A stretch of DNA of 64,000 bases from Homalodisca vitripennis (taxonomy: Eukaryota > Arthropoda > Insecta > Hemiptera > Cicadellidae), in assembly GCF_021130785.1 (NCBI RefSeq), contig NC_060213.1, forward strand, positions 93,364,501 through 93,428,500, read 5' to 3'. A program made the translations under genes and the position numbers. The notes below the pieces were generated by a model. It was not told the DNA's origin, searched no databases, and was given only the letters and a program-made list of their open reading frames with translations. Shown here one piece after another: positions 26,032 through 38,129 of the stretch; the stretch's first letter is position 1, and each line of letters begins with the position of its first letter.

Positions 26032-27738
26032 TTACCTTAAATTTAGACCAAATGGATTTTTTGTCTTCAACATAATTTGATGAGCTTGCTCCATGTGCTT
26101 TAATTTTAATCTGTTGTAGTTTTCATCAGGGCATTGTGGTAGTTGGTGTATTCCTTTTAATTTAAAACACTCTTCAATTTTGTCTTGTTTGTGTTCTAGA
26201 CAATGTCTTGCCAATGGTTTATCTTCATCTTTATGGAATATGTCAAACCTATGCCCTGTCATACGGATTCTCAAATGGTTCGATGTTTGGCCAATATATT
26301 GTTTGGAGCAAAACTTACAATTAATTTGGTATATTACATTTTTTGAATTACAGTCAATTTTGCCAATTATAGGATAGGTCATTCCGGTACTGCTGCTATT
26401 GAATTCTCTTGAAGAAGTCATAATTTTACATGTTCCACATCGTGATTTTTTACATGGATCACATCCATTTCTTGTATAGTTGATAGATTTTGGAACTAGT
26501 GTGTTAACAAGCTTGTTTTTCAAATTTGGAGGTCTTCTAAAAATTACTCGAGGTGCTTTTGAAATAAAATTTGAAGTGTCAGGGGAACTTTGAAGTAAAT
26601 TAAATCCAATTTTTATAATAGAATTAATTTTGTGTAGACCAGGGAAGAATTGAGTAATAAATTTAGGTTCTTTTGAATAATCATATGAATTTTTTGGACA
26701 TTTCGGTTTGTTAATTTGATTTTTGACAATTTTTTCAGGATAATCCAAATCTTTGAAGGTTTTACCCAATTTTTCAATGTAGTTTAAGAAATCAGATTGG
26801 CTGCTGCATAGTTTCTTTGCTCTTACTGACAAACTTTTTGGAATGGATTTTTTGACGTACATTGGGTGACAGCTGGAGAAATGTAGGTAATTCATGGTGT
26901 TAGTCTCTTTTATGTGTAATTTAGTTTGGAGAAATCCAGATTCAATAAAAACATCTAAATCTAGAAACGTGACTTTAGATTTAGAATATATCCATGAAAA
27001 TTTTAAAGAAGAGAAATCTTGAAGATCATTAAGAAATTTTGTCAATGAATCGACTCCATGATCCCAGATGAAAAAAACATCGTCTATATAACGTAGCCAT
27101 TTCAAAGGTATTAAGCGTTGTGTATCTAAAAATTCTTTTTCAAATAAGCCCATAAATAGACTTGCGTAAGATGGGGCCATTCTAGTTCCCATTGCAGTAC
27201 CAGAAGTTTGTATATAATTTTGGTTATTGAATTTAAAATTGTTCATTGTAAGTATCATTCTGATTAACGTGATAATAAATTGTGTTGTAGGTTTAGTATT
27301 ATTTGGTCGTGAATTTAAAAAATATTCTGCTGCTTTTATTCCATCTTCATGTGGGATGTTAGTGTAAAGGGAATTAACATCCACTGTTACTAAAATAGAG
27401 TCATCAGGTAATGGTTGGTTGATAGAGGAAATTTGATCGATGAAATGCAATGAATTTTTTACATATGATGGAAGAGATTTTACATGTGGTTGCAACTGAT
27501 CATCAACAAAAGAGGATATCCTTTCAGTCGGTGACCCGTAACTGGATACAATGGGTCTCCCAGGTGGATTTTGGATACTCTTATGAATTTTGGGGAGTGT
27601 ATAAAAAATGGGGGTGCGAGGTTTTATTGGTGAAAGTAATGCAATGTTTTTTGAAGAAATATCTTGTTCTGGACCATTTTCCTCCAAATATTCTTTGATT
27701 TTATCAATAAATTTAACGGTTGGGTCTTCATCTAAAGT
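26032..27738 (-). pseudogene. PLE reverse transcriptase/GIY-YIG endonuclease, N-terminally truncated
   Basis: The intact frame starts no later than 27687 and ends at 26032 (551 codons from the first ATG). It has the same motifs as the downstream copy: GRPIVSSYG, VDVNSLYTNIP, YIDD, VIYQINCKFC and QYIGQT. From the NIALLSP block onward the two proteins appear identical. It lacks the ADKGNK block and everything before it, so it is unlikely to be a full polymerase. Unlike the longer copy it has no frameshift in the T run. Confidence 0.9.
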
Positions 27739-28755
27739 ATATAATATATATATATTATATAATAATAATATATATATATTATTGACCCAAATATATTCGT
27801 AATGATGATATTTATTATTTACAGCGTTAGTGAAGCGTATCTCTTAAGCGGCTAGGTAGTTATATTTATGTATGCGTATCTATTTTAACGATATCGAATA
27901 GGTTCATTTCTATATTAGCAACACATATTTCTTAAATGGTACATTTCGATTCTTGGATTTAGGCAGATCATTAGTAAACATATTCACTTCGCCTTAAAAG
28001 AAACCACAATTACACGAGAAAACAACATAATGAATAGATTTTTTAAGAAAACTAATGCAATTAAATTTACATTTTAAAATGTAGCATAGAATATATGTTG
28101 CCTAATGAAATGAGCTATAGATTAAAAGATGTTATCACAACCTCAAAGAAGCCAGCTACGCGTTATGTGATAGGGAAAATGAAAAATTTTTACATTGTAA
28201 TGTTTATATATATATATATATATAATTTTTATTTATACCTTTACATAAGGTCAAGCTAGTTACTTTAATGGTATTTAATTTCTTAAAATATTGCAGATTT
28301 TATTTGCATAGAAGTGTAGAATATTTTTAACTCTTTACTGAAGGGCATATAATTTGTTACGTCTTGTCTTGACTCAGTATTTTACGTTAAAAGTTTAAGC
28401 CGGCGTAATAAATCCTGGATGCAATTAACGGATTTAATTGGAACCTGCTTCTTGCATGTGAAGTTGAACTCACTTCCTAAACCTTGTTTCTACTTGACTC
28501 CTTATTGATAAGTAAGAACTAAAACTAATGTTCAATTTAATCATTATTTAAAATTCAAGTTAAGAATAAATAGTTCTTACTAATTAGTTATAATTATGTT
28601 AATGTTAGGTAAAACGATGGGAATATCGTATATAACATTAAAACGAAAACTTTTCACTCAAGTAACAATTACTGTAAGTAGTTTCTTTCAAAAGCTAATC
28701 AATGATAAGACATCCCTTGCAACAAAAGGTAGAGGCTTTTAAAGCGTAAAAATGA
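27739..28755. other. TA-rich junction and AT-rich noncoding stretch
   Basis: 27739-27783 is a TA/TAA-rich tract at the 5' border of the PLE insertion. A short TA run lies at about 28204-28224. Nothing else was recognised. Confidence 0.6.
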
Positions 28756-28759
28756 TGGA

Positions 28760-30200
28760 GTATTGGCTCTTATGGTCTCCATTTTCAGGATTTTACTGGA
28801 ATAGCCACCCCCCACCCCTTCTTCCAGTGGCATGAATGAGGTCTCGTCCGTTTTTCTTCCTCGTGGGAACTCAACAGGAGGTGGCCCCTACAACGAACCT
28901 AACTCATACTAAATATTCAGTTACTAATTTAGCAGTCCAAATATCCTTTTATTAGTGAAGGTCGGAATAAATATTTTCTAGCACCTCCGGGTGGTAGGTT
29001 TCGGTAATGCTTAACCTATATATATAATTACCAATAGTATTTTATTTATAGTTCGTGCCTTGTAACTTATTTAAGTATTAAAGTATATTTCTGACAAAAA
29101 AAGACAAAGCATGGACACATATAGAGATATTATTAGATTGTCAAGATAACACCTGTAGTATCAGAACAACTCATTTAGCAAATATGTATACATTCCTTTT
29201 CTTAGACATTTATTAGTAATTTATTTTTGACTGCTTGTTAATAGAGGCAATTTACAGTAACACCATAACCCACTCAATAAACATATACTCTACGACCGGT
29301 AGATTTCATTTAATGTTCATTTAAGTGCACATCACTTTATCCATCTAACAACTGGCCAGAGCTTTGAGAGATCCGAACCAATTAAACCCAATTTCATTCC
29401 TATTTAACCAATTCCATTTGACTATGATTGGTGAATACCTATCCTACTATACTCATTTAATCTTGAAATTTTAGTTAAACGCACTTTATTTATCGATTAT
29501 GGTTTATAAAATAAATTCAGAGATTGTACATTTTTACATAACGGAAGTTTTAGCCAATTTATATGAAATATTTTAAGAGAAACATTTTTTGATATAGTTT
29601 AGTAATAGAACGTATTAAATTTAAAGTAAGGCAATCCTTATAAGTTTTTTGAATTAAAAAAATAAAACTAAACCTTGAAAGAAAGTAAATTTATTGTTCA
29701 ATTAAATTATATTTATAAGGATTGGTTTACAATTTCAGTAGTAGGAATTATTATACAAGGTGTTCTAAATTCAACTTGAAAATTATATAGATTTAATACA
29801 ATTGCAGATTATATACTATGTATTATGTGCTATTTCCTCAAATATGACATAATAAATACAAGCTAAAGGGTTAAGGTTTTTTTTTACAAAGATGCTGGAG
29901 GCATATCAATATTGCGGCATTTATGGATACGTTGCTAACTGTTTGATCGGTCTCACCACACTCATAGCTAGGTAGCTTCATTCGATCGAAGTCATTCAGC
30001 TGGGTTCTGGGTCTTCCATGTCATGTGCTGGAATGGTTCAATCTACACCACAAACGACTTAGCAGTTCAAACTCAACAGATGGATCTTTGGTACTATACA
30101 GGAACAATTCAGTTCCTGGCCAACCCGGGTCCGACTCCACCTGCAATATTATTCAAAATTAAAATTAGAGAGGTCTCTTTCATGGAGCGCAACTTATGTA
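28760..30200. repeat. Old duplicated segment C, copy 1
   Basis: Blocks recur in the same order and orientation at 49.2-50.6 kb, and the middle block also at 57.7-58.1 kb. The best block (29260-29460) shares CTTTGAGAGATCCGA with 57.97 kb and a close variant with 49.73 kb. A second (29995-30055) shares TCTTCCATG-type sequence with 50436-50490. On the minus strand the copy at 49.6 kb has an open frame of about 40 codons ending at a GTAAAT donor-like site. This copy has stops in that frame. Confidence 0.5.
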
Positions 30201-30742
30201 CTTGGATTAGGTAAATGCATATTAATATTATACAACGTTTAACAAAAAGGTTGGGCTGGCTAGGCATTTTTGACTATTTGTGATTCTAAACTAAAACGTA
30301 ACTCTTTTCAAATTCCACTTCGTTTAGCAGCTATGCGCCGTTTTGATTTTTCATATAACAATGTTATCTTAGGTTTTATCTTTAAGATTGTTAAAAAAAC
30401 TTGGAAAACCGGTCCATACTAGGAGTTATATTATCTCTGAAAATAGGTTTTATTACTTCTATTATTTTCAAAATATCACCCATTTTATTATTTTTGGATG
30501 AAATATCTAATAAACCACTGTTTTTAGAAAAACTATATTAAACATAAAACATTTTTACAATTGCTTTCCATCCCAAGAATACCTCATTTGTAAGAATCGC
30601 ATATGAAATAACTATTTGATGCAAGGTTTCGTGGAACCTCTGAGAAATAAATATTTTTAAAAATAGTTGTGACTGTGATAAAAATACAACTATGCAACGT
30701 ATTCTTAAAACCTTGACACAACAAATGTAAGTACAACCAACT

Positions 30743-30745
<3 letters not shown>

Positions 30746-30837
<92 letters not shown>
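30746..30837. repeat. CT/GA microsatellite
   Basis: About 46 CT units with one interruption at 30780/30781. It truncates the mariner fossil on its right. Confidence 0.95.
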
Positions 30838-30840
<3 letters not shown>

Positions 30841-31290
30841 CTTCATCTCTAGAAAGAGTTGGCAGTCGCTTTGTTTCATCCCAGACTTGTCGTACGATTA
30901 GCAGTATGGGGACAATGTCGTTAAAAACTAAATTTCTCCTACGTTTTTTTTTCTATCGCGCGCCGTAGCTTCTGAAAGGTTATATAGTAACTTTCTGCTT
31001 TGATTTTTGATCCTCGTTCAAGGAAACCAACCCGAATCACACTCTTAGCATTCCAGAAAACGTTTAGAACGTATGCTTACTTTTTATAGGCTGCATTTTT
31101 TCCACAATGGACACGCTTCTTTAATGTCTCATCACCATTAGCGATACAGTCGAGAAGTTCGTTACCATGTTTTTCTTATTCATCAATGGAAATTAAGGAT
31201 GCACTAAGTTTTTGTTTTTTGTAACTTTCTTTACGGAATTTAAAAACCACCTCGCACAAAATTTGTGGTATCTAAGCTCCCAAACAGCAA
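30838..31290 (-). pseudogene. Mariner-family transposase fossil
   Basis: On the minus strand, fragments in several frames match the order of a mariner transposase core. ANGDET (about 31126-31142) lies at the first catalytic Asp position. FWNAKSVIRVGFLERGSKI follows (about 30994-31058), like the family FWDA-(x)-LPRG block. PHTANRTT (about 30888-30910) matches the region after the second Asp, and SDCQLFLEMK (30841-30873) matches the third Asp block, APSD-HLF-MK. The second catalytic Asp is not visible (HCP in place of HDN). Frameshifts separate the pieces and stops occur before ANGDET. The 3' end stops at the CT microsatellite, and I could not find terminal inverted repeats. Confidence 0.75.
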
Positions 31291-31299
31291 TGCTATAAA

Positions 31300-33779
31300 G
31301 TAAATTTCGTTAAATTTGTGGAAAATGTTCCGACAGTTCAGTTATTGTTAAACGGCGCTAGTATATTTATAAAATTACATTTATTTCTCAAAAGTTCACT
31401 TTAAACTAGGTACCCTAAAAATTTACCTATTGTTTGGGATTTTAAAAACTCATTTCAAAATGTAAGGGATTGTATTGCTTTTTATATTGCCACATATGTT
31501 GTGATGTTTATAGTACCGTCTTTTGTTAATGGATGATAAAATAGTTTTGAATTCACAATATTAGTTAAACATTAAGTTCCCCTCGTGTTCTTTCAATAAG
31601 CCTATTTGTGTTTAAGCTTTAAATTTCAAGTTTTTTTCAGTCGTTGGTAGGAATGGTTCACATCAAATAAGATAAGGCTAATGCTTATACTTACCATACA
31701 TATTCTAACAAAAATGTCTAAAACACAAAGGTGAAATTAACAAATTTCCCAAAATCATTCACAAAATAATTAAATCAATTAATAGTAAAGTTTTATTAAA
31801 ATAGTATTGTAAATATTAAAGGTATGAAAGATCTTACTAGCTATAAAATATGAAAGATCATCTTTAGGTAAAAGTGTAACCTTGGAATTCCATTCAATTC
31901 AGTGTAAATGGAATTCAAATAATTATAACTATCTCAGTGATAGGAATACAGATCAGTCAATGTCCTGCTACGTAGATTAATATGGTAAGTTCATTTAGTA
32001 ATATTGATAGTTTTAAAACATTAATGATTTGCCTTTTGGAATTTTAAAACTGTATTGACCGGTACTATCTTGAGGGATATTTTTGTACGTCTGAATTAGT
32101 CTGGAAGGCCGAAGCATTACTAAGAGCCCGTTAAACTATTAGTTCCTTTTACGAAATCTTTTTATGCTAGGCCTTATCAATAGTTTTTTATTATTTGCTT
32201 TAATGTACGTTCTTAGCATTTTCTTCTTAAAAACAACATATTTATGAAATGGCTAAAGTAAAAATTTACGTAAAATTTTTCAGTAAAGCAAGTATTAAAC
32301 AAATCATACACTATGTAGACGCAGGTAGTGAACTATAGTGTACAAGCTACTGGATTGCCCATGTTACATGGCGATGTCAATTACTAGAGCAGGAGAGCAC
32401 TGCTAACATCAAACAAGAAGATTGATTACTGTCTTGAACCGTCACCTTGTAACTACTGCATTACAGCACCAAACATCTGTAGATCTTGTTTATTGATACT
32501 ATTTCAGGCCGTAAAACTATATGGCAGGCTATACAATTGAATAAGATCAAACGAGAACACCTAAAGAGGCATTGTTACCTGAGGGAAACTTTTTATTTAC
32601 ATAAATTTCTTTCAGAAAATTTAACATGTATTAATCATTTAGAAATTATCAAATTGTACCACATAAGGTAAGTATATAAAAGTAAAAAAAATATCTATTA
32701 ATTTTTTATACAACAACATAGTTTATTTTTACAAAAGTTAAGAAATACAACAATTACGTTAAAAAGTAATCTTTTAATCCTGCCATAAAAATGTTTTGAA
32801 AAATAATTTACTCAAAAACTAAACTTGTTATGACTTTTTAAAATTATATAAATTTTTTCAAGAAGGGTCACAAGCTTGAACATGGGTTTTGTTCCATTTT
32901 ATAAGTGTATAAATTTAACGTAGATGTAAATGGATTCAAATAATAGATATTATTGTCAGAATAGTAGTATGGTTTTATTTAATTTAATACAAGTAATGAT
33001 AAAACAACATAGTTTTCAATTTGAATTTATAAGCTCAAAACGGAAATATACTCAAATTTGCACAAAGTTTTCAATGTGTACTTTAGTAATAGAGGTATTA
33101 TTTTTAAATATATATAATATTGTATAACTTTAATGACATTGGCTTTTTAGTAAATAAATGCATAAATAAATAATTATATATAATATATTTATAATATTTT
33201 TACTAGAATTTGCACTAAAATATGATTAAATTTACTTTAGAGACTGCACATCTCCCGTGAGTAAGAAAATAGTCCCTAGAGAGCTGTATATCGACCGACC
33301 CGCATTGTTATATCTCTTCACGTAACCACGGAATTCATAATTTTACCTGCCACTAGTGTCATAAGTTAGCTTTGTATTTTACAATCACGTATTATTTAGT
33401 ATTTTATACTTATGAAATAACCTATAATTAATTAATATACCTTTTTTATTTAAGGTTTGAGAGTATTATTTTAACAGGAGTAAACATCTCTATTTTTTTA
33501 CTAGTAAGAGTTGTAGAGTACTAATGTAGTAAGAGTACGTAAATGGGGAGGTTAGCTGCACCAGAATATGAATAAAAAGCAAATGATATATATATATATA
33601 TAGGTAATATTTACCTAATTAGTGTACTTATGTGATAAGAAAGCTACTGTTTTTAAATAAAAATTATTTTTTTTTATGTACGGCATATGCTTAAGAGAGA
33701 CTTGAAAATAATGGAAGCCACTAGTTATTCTATTTTTCACACAAGTTATCACTGTACTTTGTGAAAAGAGTATACTGAT

Positions 33780-33859
<80 letters not shown>

Positions 33860-34430
33860 TGATTTGATTATAATTTAATGTATTGAAATCATTAAGAGAT
33901 ATAAAACCTTAGATATTTAAATTTGTGTCATAAAACTGGAAAGTAAGTATATATTTTAATAATAAACGAGGCTTTAAATGGTTGAATAGTACGTATGCCT
34001 ACGGTATAAAATAAACGTAAATACGAAAGTAATTAAAAATGCTGAACTTCTAAGCTGTAATTTTATTGTGCCAATTTTATTAGTAAGTTTTGACCAATTT
34101 TAGAGTATAACCATTGATATCCCGATTAAAATTCTATAACTCCGGTTTCTATGTACTAATATTTTTAATTGAAAGTGCAAGTGTCCAGAGGTTATTTATA
34201 ACGTATTTTTATAAAAAAACTTTGAATTAATTTATTATTATTAATCATTATTAAATATAATTATTAAAACATGGTATTTTAAATATTTTTATTTCAAGTT
34301 ATTTTCACAATACAGCTTTTTACTATCAATTGAAAGTAAACTAACGAATAAGGAACTTCAATGATTGTAATGTTTGGCATGTATATCAAATCAGACTTTG
34401 TATCTATAGGTGTAGCTTTCTACATAAATA
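31300..34430. other. AT-rich noncoding stretch
   Basis: No gene recognised. A long TA microsatellite (about 37 units) lies at 33785-33858 and a shorter one at about 33587-33602. Open frames of 61-65 codons at 32486-32671 and 32930-33127 have no recognisable domain. Confidence 0.6.
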
Positions 34431-34589
34431 ACTCCTAACATTTTAAATTAATATCCCCTTTACTTACAGTAAGCCATTACAAAAGACAAGTGAAGTTTGT
34501 CCACAGTGATGAATATCACGTTACTTTGATAATGAGAAAATTTACTTCACAACCTTTAATCGGCACATGTTTTGTCACCGCTATATCTC

Positions 34590-34720
34590 AGTTTCTCAAG
34601 AAGCTGTTTGATACTTTCCAGTTAAAAACCACTTGGAATATTCAAGTTCAATCTGTCACTTAAATCTGACTAACCGCTACATCACTAACCACATATTTAG
34701 AGTTCTTTATATTACAAGTA
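34590..34720. repeat. Weak match to segment near 51.4 kb
   Basis: Short shared blocks (TCACTTAAATCT and ACATCACTAACC in the same order) match 51440-51490, and the first block also matches about 58530. Similarity is low and only suggestive. It would extend segment C by one more block. Confidence 0.3.
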
Positions 34721-35630
34721 GCATGACCTTCAATACCTTACAGTTTTTGTTTGTTTTTACCAAATATCTGATTAACCAAATTTCTTGCATACATTCTTTG
34801 AACAAGGTAGGAGTGCTCTACATCACATGTCACGAAATGGCTTTGACATTCTATACAAACATCCAGTATATTGTTTTCTCAAGATTATAGACTAACATCA
34901 TAAAGAGAATACATTTACACCTTCCCCACCAAGAAAAAAACTGTGTTAAACTATTGAGTGATAAGCTTAATTACACTCAGCCAAATGCCAAAGTTGGACA
35001 CAAACCATTATGAAATTTATTCTTGTGTATGACAATGAAGATTTATGCAAAGGTTATTATCTATGGATCACATCTTCCTCTAGATAACTTGCAACATAAT
35101 ACCACGTTTTAAGGCTTTAAGGAAAATATTATCAGCGTCATAAAATTCAAAAATATTTTTTATAATGGAAATAATTATCTTTAGTGCAGTAGTTTGACGC
35201 GGTGAAGTTGTGACAGAAGTTGTGATGAAACCGTATCATTTACACATGTATAATCGGGGAATAAACTAAAAGAGTCGTTTGGACTATTCAAAAACATAGC
35301 TTGGAAGTTTCGGAAAATTCCATTTGAGACCGAACCTGACTGTTTTATTAAAAAGTAAAAATGTTTTAAGTTTACTTCAGATCATTAATGAAAATGCTTA
35401 AATAAACATTCTATGATATTGAAGGTGGGTATGATGCTAAAAACAGATACCATCGGTACAATAGTTTTTCTTAATTTTCCAGAAATAAAAGAAATAAATG
35501 AAAAGAATATAGAAATTAATGAATGTTCGTATAGCTAAAAAGTCTGGCTATAAGATATGCATCTTCAGTTGAGATTCCAGTTGGATTTTCAAATTTTCAA
35601 TCCTATATATATATATACATATTATAATAT

Positions 35631-35961
35631 CTCTCACCCGGCAAGTGAGAGACCCGGGTTCGACTCCCGACGGAGCAAGTACGTTTTGTGATTCAATGTT
35701 TATTGAAATTAAATAAGGTAATTGCAATTTATACAATTTAATGGAAATAAGAGTCGTTTGACAGGTATTTGGTCTTCCGATCATATGTTAGTTTGCTTAT
35801 TTAAAAGCATATGTGACAGATCCGGCCAAATACAAAATAATTGAATGGGAAAAAGTAAGCGCTCTGTGGTGTAATGGTAGCACATTCACCCGGTAAGTGA
35901 GAGCTCCGGGTTCGACTCCCGGCTGAGCAAGTACTTTTTGCGATTTTATGTTTATTAAAAT
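35631..35961 (+). mobile_element. Tandem tRNA-like/SINE-like repeat, copy 3
   Basis: The order is a 5'-truncated tRNA-like block (35631-35679), an AT-rich linker (to about 35755), the body with GGTCTTCCGATCATATG and the GTATTTGG / CCAAATAC pair (to 35856), a full tRNA-like block (35857-35932) and a tail (to 35961), then a TA microsatellite. The second tRNA-like block has an A-box-like TGGTGTAATGGTAG, the stem TTCAC/GTGAG around a CCGGTAA loop, and B-box GGTTCGACTCC. It is flanked by near-complementary arms 35840-35856 and 35933-35948. The acceptor stem pairs imperfectly and loop position 33 is not T, so a functional tRNA is unlikely. Confidence 0.7.
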
Positions 35962-35984
35962 TATATATATATATATATATATAT
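35962..35984. repeat. TA microsatellite
   Basis: A short TA run directly follows the tail of the tRNA-like repeat. Confidence 0.95.
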
Positions 35985-35999
35985 GCTTTAAATTCAAGG

Positions 36000-37270
36000 A
36001 GAGTTACAATAAAATTATAATTCATAAAATACACAGTATATAATTACAGAGATACAAGCCAGATGGAAATGTTACTGTTTGTATGCAAGCTTTACTGACA
36101 GCTGTCTGTCTCACCTTCTACGGAGCACCATTAATGTTGCACCAGCTTCTCTGGCAAACCTAATGCTTTTGTGTGTTGCCATTGGGTATAAATTCTTTTT
36201 CCAAATTTCTTTTATTTTTAACTAAATTTTAATATTAAAAAATACAATGCAAAATTATAAGAATTGTATTCATAAATGATGTCCATTTAATTTCATATAT
36301 CGAACTTTTAATTTCACTGAATATGGTTTTGATATTCTTATTAACTGATTTAGATATCACAGGTATTTTCATTTAATCGTGGTATGTTACTGTTTCCTTC
36401 ACTATTGTGGTCTTGGATACAGATGTAATGCTAATTCTATTGGATCGTATACCATTTCGGGCTTTCATCATTCGTAGATCATTTATATATTCTCTTTCAT
36501 TGAACAAATAACTATATATTATACGTGAAACACTCATAAAGATTAAATTATATATAATAATATTTTTTATCACTTAACTATACAAACCGAAACTTTTAAA
36601 ATCTAAAAAAACTAAGTTATATGAGTATTTTTATACTATTCTATAATTATTATATTATTACGATTGTCATATTCTTATATAATTTTAAAATTCTTTGGGA
36701 TAGCTTAATTGTATAAAGATAGTTTACAACAATGCATGGTGTATTAACCAAACACGTCCATTAATTCGTATCTGGTTCATCAATTTATTGGGTAAAACAT
36801 AATCTCTATTTTAGAATAAAGATGACATAAGACAAAACTTTATTATAGAAAGAGGAGAAATGTGAATATTATTTCAATAAATCGCCTAATAATTGCTGTT
36901 AGAAATTTTTCTTTGCAAAGTTCATATTCTGTGATTTATGGTTAGGATATGGTAAGAGCCATATAGTCCATCGTTTCCTTTCGAATTCATACAACAAAAT
37001 ATATTAATATTAACTTTTTACTTACAAAGAAAGTTTGTTTGGAATATCATGCTCGTACTGATGCCCTCCTAAGAATTGAACAAAACTTTACGAAAATTGA
37101 AAACTTAAATTCTTTACTGATTTGTTGGCTCTGTGAGGAATAATTGAAACGTTTTATTAGTTTAGTTCATTTTCAGACTAAGCATAACTTATAGCATTAA
37201 AAAATTTTGAAATTAAATGTATTTATAATAAACATTTTTGTATAACAGACGGCACCACTGACGATTGCAA
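36000..37270. repeat. Old duplicated segment A, copy 2
   Basis: Collinear with 2540-4480 in the same orientation. The 36373-36573 minus-strand frame includes YLFNEREYINDL. It aligns with a frame in copy 1 that carries one inserted base, but the plus strand is equally open in both copies. The substitution pattern shows no codon-position bias, so I treat this as noncoding duplicated DNA or relics of a shared older element. Confidence 0.55.
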
Positions 37271-37784
37271 AAACTATTTAACTGCGTTATTTTGGATGCG
37301 CGATACTCTTGAATTATACGCATATATTTTACTATGAAAAGAGAACAATTACTTTAAATCCGTAAACACGTACGATTTGAAAAAAGCTGCTTTACAGTCG
37401 GATATGTTAATTTTAAAATATATGAAAGTTGCAATTTACAGACTTTAACTTTTTTTACTAGGGGTAAGATAAATATCACATTTTAACGATAATATATTAC
37501 TTGTGTTTTATATTTTTTCGAAATTTTAAAATAAAAAATATATGTTTATTGTAAAAAAAGTAAAACATTACACAGTAGTAAATCATTACGTAAACAAATT
37601 ACGTCAATACAATATGTAATACATCATTAAATTATGTTTATTATTGATAGAATAAATATGCCACACATACGTTTTCTTTGGACTCTTAAAGTGGGAAAAT
37701 TTCCATCCACATAACTGTTTGTTTATTAATTAAAGGTTGAAACCATAATTAAAAGTTAATATTATTTATTATGCATACGATATT

Positions 37785-38125
37785 AGAAACGCACAACTCT
37801 GCTTTTTAGAACAGTACCTTATTATTGCAGTAAAAAGTGTAAAATACCAAACGACAATAAGTATTAAATCAAGATAACTCTACAACGAGAGTTGTGGCCA
37901 CTAATAAAGTAATCATCAGCACGCCAACGCTTTGCCGGCCACAGAACAACCTGTGATATCAGTAATGTACCGCGGTAACAACAGTGTTCTGGCGGGAACA
38001 AGGCTACTGACACCTTACAACTACTACTGCAATAGCTATCGCAGTCACGTTAAACAACGTTCAGTGCTTTAGCATTATATTAGGTTCGTATCAGCAGAAA
38101 GTAATTTACATCTGCACTAGTTCAT
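37785..38125 (+). repeat. Dispersed repeat B, copy 2
   Basis: Matches 12550-12875 in inverted orientation (see that entry). It is more GC-rich than its surroundings. A plus-strand frame with YRGNNS and LTPYNYYC ends in a stop at about 38069. Confidence 0.7.
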
Positions 38126-38129
38126 AATA

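Larger units (their letters stand above)
25736..27738 (-). mobile_element. Penelope-like element, 5'-truncated upstream copy
   Basis: This is the upstream (5', in element orientation) unit of the tandem. It carries the RT core, the GIY-YIG domain and the full 3' region, and is cut off at 27738 in TCATCTAAAGT, next to TA-rich DNA. Differences from the other copy that I could see are single bases (for example one A more near 25885), the T6/T7 run, and AA for TT near 27710. Confidence 0.93.

Noticed and set aside
36070..36190. Possible exon MATHKSIRFAREAG on the minus strand with a GTGAGA donor-like site
   Set aside because: The opposite strand is also open in both copies (shared LLTAVC), and the A1 copy has indels in the minus frame.
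36373..36573. Minus-strand frame with YLFNEREYINDL and an AG-ending intron-like border, conserved in segment A1
   Set aside because: The plus strand is equally open, A1 has an inserted base, and differences fall about evenly on the three codon positions, so coding is not supported.
12550..38125. Terminal inverted repeats of one 25-kb element such as a Polinton
   Set aside because: No polymerase, integrase or capsid-type genes lie between the copies, and the copies have diverged flanks without a common outer border.
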